Part shown: piece after piece, positions 1-10,516 of the stretch
How the letters are laid out: each line of letters opens with the position of its first letter
How positions within the stretch are numbered: position 1 is the stretch's first letter
Source: Rhea pennata
Lineage: Eukaryota; Chordata; Aves; Rheiformes; Rheidae
Assembly (NCBI RefSeq): GCF_028389875.1
Contig: NC_084671.1
Coordinates: 625,001-689,000 of the forward strand
Direction of reading: 5' to 3'
Length of the DNA: 64,000 nt
Notes under the pieces: generated by a model
Database searches by the model: none
Told to the model about the DNA's origin: nothing
Seen by the model: only the letters and a program-made list of their open reading frames with translations
Made by a program: the position numbers and the translations under genes

Positions 1-1900
1 CCACGCCAGTCTTCTGGCACTCTCCTAAGCCAGTCCAGGGAAGGCTTTATGGTTTGCAGGTTGGAGATGGCAGTCCTGTGTGCCTTGTACACTCCAAACG
101 CCCTTCAGACCGTAGGTCACGTTGTACTGCTGCCTCTGTTTCCACCCATCTGCTAAGCTCCATGAGAACCCCAAATTCCTTCAACTTCAGAGAGAATAAA
201 CAGCACACAATGTGTGGGGGTGTGTGGGGAGCCCTTATTTTCTCAGTGTAGTGGCTGCTTTGCTCAATGAGAGCAGGATCTCCTTGTTGCACAGAGTAAC
301 TCTTGCTAGAACGCATTTATTGGAAGATACCCCATGAAGACCAGAGTAGAGGCACAGGCCACAGTTCTGGGAGAGCTGTAAATTTCCCTCACAAACTGGA
401 ATTCTGATGAGTGTTACTGCACTGCCCAAATTAAGTATTAAGCTCAAATATGGAGCTCCTGTGGAGGAAACTTTGTGTGTATTTTTTAACTATGTTTTTG
501 CAAGTTACTTCTCATTATTTCAGAAGAGCGTGTTTCACTTCGTTGGTTGGATCTGGGCCTCTAAAAATCCTTTCACAATCATGTACATGTGCTGGGTCTT
601 CACTGTAGATTGCATGCACTGGTTTTTACAGATTTGTTTATGGTTGCTTTTGGCTTGGAATGGGGGCGTGTTGCTTGAAGCACTCCTACTTTTTTAAAGA
701 ATGCAGATTTATGTGTGTGTTAATTCAAGAATGCGTGTATGTGATGTATGATGTCAGACCTGGGGATCTGCGCAACACTGCTCAAGCTGTCGTTTAAATA
801 CTTCCATTATCAAAGCCGTGAGAGTCTGTAAGCTGTGCACGCCTGTGGCATCCCGCGGCTGTAGCTGCAGCCCGACCGTTCCACCCGTGCTGTGAAAGAG
901 CCGGTTGTTGCTCGCGGGCGAAGGTCTGTTTATAGCAACCAGTTCTCTCGCTAGTCCCAGCGCGCAGGTGTGCCGTTCCCAGGCTGGCTTCGTCAGCCTA
1001 CCCGTGGGGGAGGAGGGTTTCCAGCTCTCATCGGAAATGGAGCGGAGGGAAAAGTTAGACCTGATTAAATAAAAATGGTAAAAGTCTGCCTTAAGTTTGT
1101 TGTTTGGAAATCCCTGAAGTGTATCTGACCACAGCAGAATAATGTGACTGCCAGCCTCTGCAGGTAGGTTTGGGCCGTGTTTATACCGCGCTGCACTCCT
1201 GCTGCCCCAGTCAAGGGGGCAGTGAGTAGTTAAAACTGTGTTGTATTTGGGACTTAGCTGCGTGCTCTAACAGCACTGAATACCTTTTCTTCTCCCCAAC
1301 CCCACCAGCTGAGGCAGATTAATCTTCGGGAGGTATCTGGACTTTCAGAGATGTTCCTTGGCACAAATTCAGCCTTCGTTTACGTGTAACCTCAGTTAAC
1401 TTGCGGAGTAACCTCAGTCTTCCAGTAGTGCAGCTGAAGTTGGAATTGGCTTTGGAGATTTCCTTCAAGCTCCTACAGCCTGCAGTTTGGTTTTCCCCAG
1501 CGCAGGCTTTGTTAGAGAAATCTGTAGTGAAAACAAGGCTAGAATGGTCTGGGAGAGAAATCTCATTACCTGTTTTGTGGTTTATTTTATATTCTGTGGT
1601 ATTGGAAGGAGATGGAAAAAGTAAGAAACTTTCCACAAATAGACTGGAACAGTGTGGATATTTCTACAAATACAACATGTTTCTGTTTGCGTTCAGTAGT
1701 AGAGAATAATTTTAAATAATTTAAGCTAGTTCAGCATTATTAAATGTTAGGATGTGGCTATTTTGCTTTTTTTTTTAGCAACCCAAGGACTCCTCCTAAA
1801 TAACTAAGGTACCAAACAGTTTTTAGAAGCTTTGCGTCTGGTTTAAAGACAGACTGGATCGAGTCCATTTATTCTGCTTGGGATAAATGGGAAAGCACTA
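1..1900. other. No recognisable gene; unassigned flank downstream of CLRN1
   Basis: I see no exon of a known gene here on either strand. The open frames are short and have no recognisable family motif. Base composition is mixed, with one mildly CpG-rich stretch near 840-1020. In the human locus the genes on this side of CLRN1 are MINDY4B and SIAH2. I looked for their diagnostic protein blocks and did not find them, so those genes either lie outside the window or have exons here too short for me to recognise. Confidence 0.5.
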
Positions 1901-4254
1901 GCTCAGGTCAGACTAAACTGGTTCAGTAGGTGCCGGAAGAGTGAGAGGCTTCCCCAGGCTGGCCTGGTGGTCGATTCTCCGCTGCCGCAGACGCTGGTCT
2001 TTGCACAGGGCCCTGGCACGGCGGCCTGCAGTTCTGCAAGCCGCAGCGCCGGTCGTCGTCGTTTCCAGGAGCAGGTTGTTTCTGAACACAGCAGCGAAGA
2101 GAGAAAGGAGCCTCCGATCGCGGGGCGGGAGGAGCTGTTCCCCCGCGGCGCGGGCTTCCCGGGCAGCTGCTTGGTGCTCGCGCTGGCATCGCACAGAAAC
2201 CGTCGTGGGAAGAGGGCCGCGTGCAGTGCACCTCCTCCGCCTGCCTGCCCCCGTCAGTGTCTGTCCACACAAACACGTTCGTTAGGAAGTAATCTGGTTA
2301 ACTGAACCATACGTGAGCCATCACTTCTGTGGGCTGGTACCACGGCTCTTGGCTGCATCGTGGCTAGAAAATACAGCGGTGAAGCGCGGCGGTGGCAGTG
2401 CCGAGAGGCGCCGGCTCGCTGCGCTGCGGCGCGTGAGGACGCGTCCTCCCCCCCTCCGAAAGCGTTCGGGGCCCCTGGGAGAAGGTCCGGGAGCAGAAGG
2501 AAGCAAAGGCAGTTAGGATGCGGAGAGCAGGGGGACGCGGCGGTAGGGAGCGCGCGGAGCAGGAGGGAGTCAAGACAGCCCTGGAGACGCAGACTGCAAG
2601 AGAGAAGGACACGGCCTGCATGGCGAGCTTGCAAGGGAGCTAGGGCGGCTGCTTCTGCGCTCCGAGCACGGGTGGGAGAAAATGCGGGTGTTGCATGGCC
2701 CTTCCTGCTCGCTCAGCGTGCAACAGCCTCCACGCTGATACCCGGGCGAGCAGCTGCGTACGGAGCAGGCAAATCCACCTAACAAGGCAGCGCGCAGCTA
2801 CCTACTATCCGAGGGGAGCTGGATCCAGAGCAAAACAGTGTGCTGGGCTGCATTGCAGTGCAGAGCAAACTGCTGCGAGCTAACCGAGGTAAAAGCGTCA
2901 TATTTTTAGAACATAAATCAGAAGACTGTAACAGGTAAAAAAGTAGCCAGTGCCCAGTATGTTCTCTTGATTTCCGACGCAGCGTCACTGCAAACATAAA
3001 CATGTATTTCTTATTTTATGCATATTGATTTTATAGTTTTTTAAATGCTACATTTCATATATCAACAGGCCCTGAGCACTGAAAACACATACAGCCATTG
3101 TCCAACACATTTAGTTTTCTAAACTGAGAGGCAGGGAAAATGATCCTTGTAGTTTGTGAAGCCGTTTTGAGTCTATGGGTGAAATCAGTAAATATCTAAT
3201 GGCAGAGTCTGCTACGGTCTGATTTGCAGTTCCAGGACACTGGGACTTCGAAAGCCTCTCGGATGCTTGGTTTCGTTCAGCGTGTTTACACCCTTCGCTT
3301 TGCATTGCTCTGCCTGACTTTTGCTTTTGGGGGGCGGCAGGAGACGAGTTAGGACCTGGGTTCGCGCTGCCCGGCGCGCGCGGCGCCGGCGGCTGCTGCC
3401 CGCGGACCTGCTGCCCTCGGCTCGCGCCCGCTGCGGCACGGGGCCCCTCGCCGCGGCAGCTGGGTTCGCCCGGGAGGTGGAGATCCCAAAGCTCGCCGAC
3501 GCCTCCGCAACTTTCTGCAGCTCCGCACGGAGAGTTCGTCTCTGACAGCAGTGTCAGAAGCCCGTTCCTGCGGGTGATCCTGTTCCTTCGTCCCCGTCTG
3601 ACTTTCTTGGAGGTCAAAACTCTGCAGCTCGTCCGTGAGCGTTCCCAGGCTCCGATACCTGCTTTCTTTTTGGGAGTGGCTCCTGCAAGGTGCCCAGTGT
3701 GGCAGGAGTTTCATTAATAAATGCCTGGACCGGTTTCTCGTGGTCCTTGCCGTGTTTCTGACGGCGCCGGACCCCAGAGGCTTGGTCCTGTATTTAAACG
3801 CGTGGCAACGCCCCTGCGCAGTCGCGGGACGCTGTGGTTCTGCGGGGCTTGTTTCTCTCACGTGGAGAAATTTCTGGACTGGAAGCGAAAAGCTCCAGCT
3901 ATTCTCCCTGCCGCGAGGGCAGAGCTTTCTGAGGCGTCAGAGCTGCTAAATTCCCCGTCCCCCACCCACTTCTTTCAGACAAGTTTAATAGCCAGATTGT
4001 GTCATTGCTGTTACTTATTTTTAGAGCATCTGTAAGTGGGGTGTTGTCTTGCAGAAATGAGCAAGAACTTAGTCCTTACTGAGGGGAATTAACAGCCTAA
4101 ATTCAGCCATGCACTACAGGGAGATTATAAAAAGACACAAAACGTGGGGGAAGAAGAAAGCAAGCCCGAGGGAGGCAGTGAGAACAGACGTCTTCTCGGT
4201 TTGGTGGGGCACGGTTTCTGTTCCTTTTTCTTCCTTTAATAAAAAAAGACACAC

Positions 4255-4270
4255 ATATATATATATATAT
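4255..4270. repeat. (AT)8 microsatellite
   Basis: Eight AT dinucleotides preceded by an ACAC stretch and followed by a run of T. It sits in an AT-rich gap between two CpG-rich blocks. Confidence 0.8.
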
Positions 4271-4925
4271 TTTTTCTCTGTATATGTGTAGAACATAGGT
4301 GGCAGCTACCGGTGTGGCGCGGGTTTGGGGCTGGAGGGCGACGTCCTCGCGAGCCCGAACGGCCCCGGACGGCGTTGGAGCCGGGCCCGGGGCGAGCGGG
4401 GCCCCCGACCGCCTCCAGCGAGACCTCGGAAACGCCGCTGGAAAGCCCTACGGGCGCCCCGCTCGCCTCGCGGGGCCGCGCTGGGCTCTCCGCGCGTCCT
4501 GCTCCGTCGGGGAGCCGCGTCGCGCTCGCCCCGCAGGGTCACCAAGCCATCGCTAAGTCTGTATTTATGTAAGCCTGTGCCAATATCCCACTATGAAAGC
4601 AGGTGCTTTCTTGCAACATCTTTGCTCTGAATATCAATTTCTTTTACCAAGTCAAAACATCAGCAAGTTACAGCAAGCTGAGCGGTCTCGAGAAGAGACC
4701 AGGTGTGTTCTGGGGCTGTCGTTACGTTCTCCACGTCGAGGGTGCGTCCGTCGTCCGTGTGTTCCCTGTCGCAGCTACAATTCACCAGGCCTCCGCCTTG
4801 GCGCGCCGCGCCGCCGTCGCGGGCTCGGCACGAGGAGCCCCGCGCTCGGCAGCCGCCGTGCCGCGGCCGCGGGGCGGGGGGCGGCGGCGCCCGGGGACCG
4901 GCCGGGGCCCTCGCGGGCGCGGGCG

Positions 4926-4964
4926 GCCGCTGCCGCCCCCCGGGCCGCTGCCGCCCCCCGGGCC
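4926..4964. repeat. Two-copy GC-rich direct repeat
   Basis: An 18-bp unit (core CCGCTGCCGCCCCCCGGG) occurs twice head to tail within a CpG-rich block. It is probably a small slippage product. Confidence 0.6.
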
Positions 4965-7661
4965 GCGGGTGCCCGCCGGCAGGGCCGGGTCTGGGACTGC
5001 TCCGCGCCCGACCCACCTCCGCCTGGGGCGGAAGGGGAAGGAGGTGCGGGCTCCTTTCCGGATCCCCGCTGCATTTCAGACGTCTTATTTACAGTCAAAG
5101 AGCCTAAACCTCTCGATCACATGCAAAAAGAGTTTATTATTCTCGGTGCGGTTGCCGCTAGCAACGTACATTTTGGTGTGACTAATAGGTCTTTTCTGGG
5201 CGATGTCTAAAGAGGGAAGTGGAAAGTGGTTAGCGAGTTAGGAGCGCCGTGCGGTGCCCGGGCTCGCAAAGCCTGCCCGCGGGACGCCTGGCTCGGCCAG
5301 CCCGGAGTCGCCCAGGCCGCTGCGTTCGCAGCAGGAAAGGCCTCGGGGGCCGCTGCTGCACCCAGACCCCAAGCGCGGGCTTCGCCCCGGCGCCGCAGCG
5401 GGGACGGGCGGGCGGGCTTCGCTCGGGAGCCGCCGCAGGGCCCTCGCGGGCTCCGGCCGCGGGGAGCCAGGAACAAATCCCCGTCGTCACAAGCCGCTAC
5501 CGTACCTGCACGCGCTTGAGTAGATAAACTACATGCACACGACGTTATCGATACTCCGCTAGCAATGGTTTCAGTTCTACTGTGCTGAGCACTTTCAAGA
5601 ACCGCCTTCGTTTCTCTAGCAGCTCTGCCTGGCGCGGGAGCAGGCGCCGGCCACCCTGCTCCCCGCCGACGTCCGCAGCGGCGGCCCCGCGGCGGCCCGG
5701 CTGCCGCCCCCGCGGAGGGCGGCCGCTGCTCCCGGCGGCGCTCGTCCTCCCGGCGAGCAGGAGCCCGACTCTGCCCCGGCGCGAACGGGAGCCAAGCCGA
5801 CAAGGCGCTGAAGCACGTCGCGAGCCGCAGGCGGGCGCGGGGCCGCGTCCCTGCCGCTCGGCCCTGCGCGGGCGGCCCTCGGGGCCCCCCGTGCTGCGCG
5901 CGCAGCCGTGGGAGGAGGGAGCGGGACGGCCCGGGCTGGCAAACCGGCTCCCTAGGATCGTTCCCTGCTAACTTCTCACACAGGCAGAGGTGCCCAGGGC
6001 CTGCGGGCCGAGCCGGCCGGGAGCCGGCCCCTCGCCTGCCGCGGCGGCGGCTGAACTGTTGGCTGCGGAAAGCAAGCCGAGCACATGTGGTGGTTCTGTG
6101 CACGAAACTGAATTAACGGTGAGCCGCTGGCAAGCGATGGTTTATGCACGCAGGACCCAGAGCGGGATCAGGCAGGTTTACCCGGAGCTCATGGAGTTCA
6201 GGACTGCACTTTTCCAGCGACGCAGCCCTTGCCAGCCCTTCGTCCCTAGCATTAAGTCCTTAAGCTTTCCGCTGCACTGTGCTAGCGTGCTCGGCCTGGG
6301 CTTGCACGGGAGCTTGCGCACGAGATGGTCCGCCGCTGAAACCCAGTCCGCCCCGGCGGCGAAAGCCTGCGGGTCCTGGTAACGGCTGCCCGCGCAGGGA
6401 AGGGGCAGCAGGCGCCAAAGACTCGTGGCCGCAAAAGCAGCTGTCCGGATACGACGACTTTACCATCCCCGGGACTGCTGTGGCTGCGTCCGGCCGGGCT
6501 GCCGGGGCCGGCGGGAGGCGCCGGGCAGGACGCAGCCCGCGGAGGGGCTGTGCTCCCCCGGCCCCTCCGCGGCGTGGTCCCTCTGGCACCCGCGGGCCGT
6601 GCTTTCCGCAGCTGGCCTGGAAAGGAGCCCCCAAGAACTGGTGTCGTCTTTACTGTCCCTTCCGCAGCCTTAAAAAACTCACAGTAACTAGCGCGATTTC
6701 CGCTGAAAACAGCCTTCGGTAACCTTGGTATCTTTTAACTTCAAACAGTTTGTTTAAAAGGTGTGTGGTGTTTAATTTCATATATATATGTTATGTCCCT
6801 GTGTTATCATCCTACCTATGAGCTACTGGGGGCACGAGACTTGGACGCGTCTGCGTTAAGCTGGTGCATCTGCACCTGCGTGCTTGACTTGGGTCCTTTT
6901 TGGCGCTGTAGTTAGGGATCGCTCCGGCAGAAGCTCGTGCTTGCGGCGTGCAGGAGCGCCGGCTCGTCTGCGCGCCGGCAGCGAGCCGCGGCGCTCGCCA
7001 GCCTCGGACGGGGCAGCTTCCCGTCCCGCTCTGCCTTTCCCCCTCCTTCCTTCAGTAGTGTTTCCTCCATTCTGAAAGCGACCACGAGAACCATTGCTTT
7101 TAGGCAGGAAGTTTAACTTCTCTGGGGCTATTCTGTTCCTTTGATTCAGGTTAAGAAAATGTTCCTTGAAAATATCTGAAGAAAAATCCATGTTTCTTGA
7201 AGGAGGAGCGTAAGGAATAAATCGCTGTCTGCGGTGCTGCGTGTCCGGATGAGTAATCCCTCCCCTAGGAGAACCTGGTGGAGCAGCGGAAAAGCCGGTG
7301 GGGGAACGCAAAATGCACCTTCCCGGCGAGCGGTTTCCAGGCCCCGCTGCGGCAGTGGGGCGGGCAGGCTGCCGGCCCCCGAGCCAGCGGGGGCGGCGGG
7401 CACGGACACCAGCGCTGCTTGCTGGCTGTAGAGCACACCCCAGCACAAAACGCAACGCAAATTACTTGTTAAGAAGATACAGCCACATTAATTAAGAATA
7501 TGCATATTAGTTAGGAGGATAATTAAGGAAAGCTTTTGGGGCCGCGGCTCGGCCCTGGGCGCGGCACCGCTCGCGGGCCCCACCGCCGCGGCGGCACGAG
7601 GGGGTCGGAGCCCACGGGAGCAGGGCCAGGTGGATCTTGGCGTCGTTAAACACCGCGGCTG

Positions 7662-7771
7662 CCTTCCTCTTATTTTTTGCCTTTTTTATTCCTTTCATTT
7701 TTTTGCCTCTTTTACTTCGTTTCTTTTTTCCTTCCTTTCATTTTTTTGTCTTTTTTCCTTCCTTTTATTGC
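7662..7771. repeat. Polypyrimidine/polypurine tract in the CLRN1 3' UTR
   Basis: About 110 bp are almost entirely C and T on the plus strand, so a CLRN1 transcript would carry a purine-rich tract here. It contains imperfect internal repeats built from CCTTCCTTT and T6-7 runs. It lies just downstream of the candidate polyadenylation signals, so the mature mRNA includes it only if cleavage occurs further downstream. Confidence 0.7.
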
Positions 7772-7809
7772 CTATGTCATATTGACATTTATTTGAAATC
7801 TTTTTTATT
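7764..7809 (-). other. Candidate CLRN1 polyadenylation signals
   Basis: Three AATAAA hexamers read on the minus strand at 7809-7804, 7793-7788 and 7769-7764. They are 101 to 146 bases past the CLRN1 stop codon. The cluster suggests a short 3' UTR, although use of any one hexamer is inferred. Confidence 0.55.
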
Positions 7810-7909
7810 ACCTTCAGAACTGAGCATTTAGAAGTCACCACACTTCATGGTTGTTGAAGGAGGTAGTGATGAACCCCTTTGCTTCAAATGTTTTCAGAAG
7901 TACGCAGGT

Positions 7910-8175
7910 TTAATACATCAGGTCAGCTGCTCCCGTAGCTGTCCCCGAATCTTTGGGTTTTGAAAAAGGAAATTCAAATCCAGCAAAACGTATTAGGATG
8001 ATGTTCAGGAAATGCAGCAGGGAGCAAACGAGGACGATCCAGAACGAACTGGCAAACTGTTCGCTGTGAGTTTTGAAAGTAAAACTTTCCTCCTTGAAAT
8101 TCGCAATCTTCTCGGAAAGGTGGTGGACCTTCACCTCCGCCGAGAAGAGGACCAGGATGAGACACCCGCAGGAAC
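7910..8175 (-). CDS. CLRN1: CLRN1 coding exon 3
   Basis: The exon runs from 8175 to the TAA at 7912-7910 (266 nt, residues 147-234). It follows the acceptor CCGTTCCAG, which lacks a long pyrimidine run. It encodes the second half of membrane segment 3, the loop with [10 protein letters not shown], membrane segment 4 and the C-terminus AADLMY. The split codon 147 reads Cys where human has Gly. Confidence 0.93.
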
Positions 8176-10480
8176 CTGGAACGGAGCCGACACGGTGGCG
8201 CTCGCAGCGAGCCCGCAGCCGCGCCGCTGCCGGGGCCGGCGCCCGGCTCTGCGGTGCCCGACGCTGCGGCGCCCGACGCTGCGGCGCCCGGCTCTGCGGC
8301 GCCCGGCTCTGCGGTGCCCGACGCTGCTGCGCCCGGCTCTGCGGCGCCCGGCTCTGCGGCGCCCGGCTCTGCGGTGCCCGACGCTGCTGCACCCGGCTCT
8401 GCTGCACCCGGCTCTGCGGTGCCCGACGCTGCGGTGCCCGACGCTGCGGCGCCCGGCTCTGCGGCGCCCGACGCTGCGGTGCCCGACGCTGCGGCGCCCG
8501 ACGCTGCGGCGCCCGGCTCTGCGGCGCCCGACGCTGCGGCGCCCGACGCTGCGGCGCCCGGCTCTGCGGCGCCCGACGCTGCGGCGCCCGACGCTGCGGC
8601 GCCCGGCTCTGCGGCGCCCGACGCTGCGGCGCCCGACGCTGCGGCGCCCGGCTCTGCGGCGCCCGGCTCTGCGGCGCCCGACGCTGCGGCACCCGGCTCT
8701 GCGGCGCCCGACGCTGCTGCGCCCGGCTCTGCGGCGCCCGGCTCTGCGGTGCCCGACGCTGCTGCGCCCGGCTCTGCGGCGCCCGGCTCTGCGGTGCCCG
8801 ACGCTGCGGCGCCCGATGCTGCGGCGCCCGGCTCTGCGGCGCCCGACGCTGCTGCGCCCGGCTCTGCGGCGCCCGGCTCTGCGGTGCCCGACGCTGCTGC
8901 GCCCAGCTCTGCGGCGCCCGGCTCTGCGGTGCCCGACGCTGCTGCGCCCGGCTCTGCGGTGCCCGACGCTGTGGTGCCCGACGCTGCGGCGCCCGGCTCT
9001 GCGGCGCCCGGCTCTGCTGCGCCCGGCTCTGCTGCGTCCGGCTCTGCGGTGCCCGACGCTGCTGCGCCCGGCTCTGCTGCGCCCGACGCTGCTGCACCCG
9101 GCTCTGCGGCGCCCGACGCTGCGGCGCCCGGCTCTGCGGCGCCCGGCTCTGCTGCGCCCGGCTCTGCTGCGTCCGGCTCTGCGGCGCCCGACGCTGCGGC
9201 GCCCGGCTCTGCGGCGCCCGGCTCTGCTGCGCCCGACGCTGCTGCACCCGGCTCTGCGGTGCCCGACGCTGCTGCGCCTGGCTCTGCGGCGCCCGACGCT
9301 GCGGTGCCCGACGCTGCGGTGCCCGACGCTGCGGCGCCCGGCTCTGCGGCGCCCGACGCTGCGGTGCCCGGCTCTGCGGCGCCCGGCTCTGCTGCGCCCG
9401 ACGCTGCGGCGCCCGGCTCTGCGGCTCTGCGGCGCCCGGCTCTGCGGTGCCCGGCTCTGCTGCGCCCGACGCTGCTGCACCCGGCTCTGCGGCGCCCGAT
9501 GCTGCGGCGCCCGACGCTGCGGCGCCCGGCTCTGCGGCGCCCGACGCTGCTGCGCCCGACCCTGCGGCACCCGGCTCTGCGGCGCCCGATGCTGCGGCGC
9601 CTGGCTCTGCTGTGCCCGGCTCTGCGGTGCCCGGCTCTGCTGTGCCCGGCTCTGCTGTGCCCGGCTCTGCGGCGCCCGGCTCTGCGGCGCCCGGCTCTGC
9701 TGTGCCCGGCTCTGCTGTGCCCGGCTCTGCTGTGCCCGGCTCTGCGGTGCCCGGCTCTGCGGCACCCGGCTCTGCGGCGCCCGATGCTGCGGCGCCCGGC
9801 TCTGCTGTGCCCGGCTCTGCGGTGCCCGGCTCTGCTGTGCCCGGCTCTGCGGCACCCGGCTCTGCGGCGCCCGGCTCTGCGGCACCCGGCTCTGCGGCGC
9901 CCGGCTCTGCGGCACCCGGCTCTGCGGCGCCCGGCCTGCTCGGGAAGGCCGCGGCCGCCGCGCTCCCGCCTGCCCGTCGGGCGCCGGCCCGGCCGCACTC
10001 ACAGCAGACGGCGCTCCAGAAGTAGAGCCCCGCGGGGCCGTGCAGCGTCTCGTAGGGGCTGCCGAAAGCGTTGTACAGAAAGAAGCCCGTCCCCACGAGG
10101 GCGACCGCCACCAGCGCTGCGCAGAAGACGACGACGCTCACGTGGATGCTCGCGGGGATGACTCTCAGCAAGTCCGGGAAGACTGGAAGAGAGGAACCCC
10201 CAGGCATCAGCCAAAGCAGAGCCCTCGGGGCCGGTGGGGTGGCCGTGGCGGCCCCGCTCGCCGCCCCCCGCGGCGCGGGCCGCGGCGAGCCGGGGGCGTG
10301 CGCCTGCTGCCCGGCTGCCGGCCGGCCACGCCGCGGGCGCACAAAAGCGGCTCCTGCGCCCGAGTCCCGTCGCGCCCCAACCAAACGAAAGGCAAGCCAA
10401 GGACGGGGGCGGCGGCAGGCCCCCCGCCCGCCGTCCCCGCGCCGCCTCGGGCCCCCGCTCAGCTCCCGCGCGGGCTGCGG

Positions 10481-10516
<36 letters not shown>

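Larger units (their letters stand above)
1920..7660. other. Cluster of CpG-rich blocks without a recognisable gene
   Basis: Very GC- and CpG-rich blocks lie near 1920-2880, 3330-3560, 4300-4560, 4740-5070, 5230-6070, 6270-6640, 6930-7430 and 7540-7660, separated by AT-rich DNA. The blocks give overlapping long open frames on both strands, rich in Arg, Ala, Pro and Gly, as expected from GC-rich DNA lacking stop codons. None shows a domain or a convincing splice pattern. The region lies downstream of CLRN1 in its direction of transcription. Unannotated promoters, non-coding RNAs or biased gene conversion could each explain it. Confidence 0.55.

Noticed and set aside
1920-7460. Many long Arg/Ala/Pro-rich open frames in the CpG blocks
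   Set aside because: They overlap on both strands, have no domain or splice pattern, and have the composition expected of GC-rich DNA.
1-7660. Exons of MINDY4B or SIAH2, expected near CLRN1
   Set aside because: I could not find recognisable protein blocks of either gene on either strand.
8238-9936. CRISPR-like or satellite array
   Set aside because: Units are contiguous 15-mers without spacers, in a vertebrate intron. It is a minisatellite.
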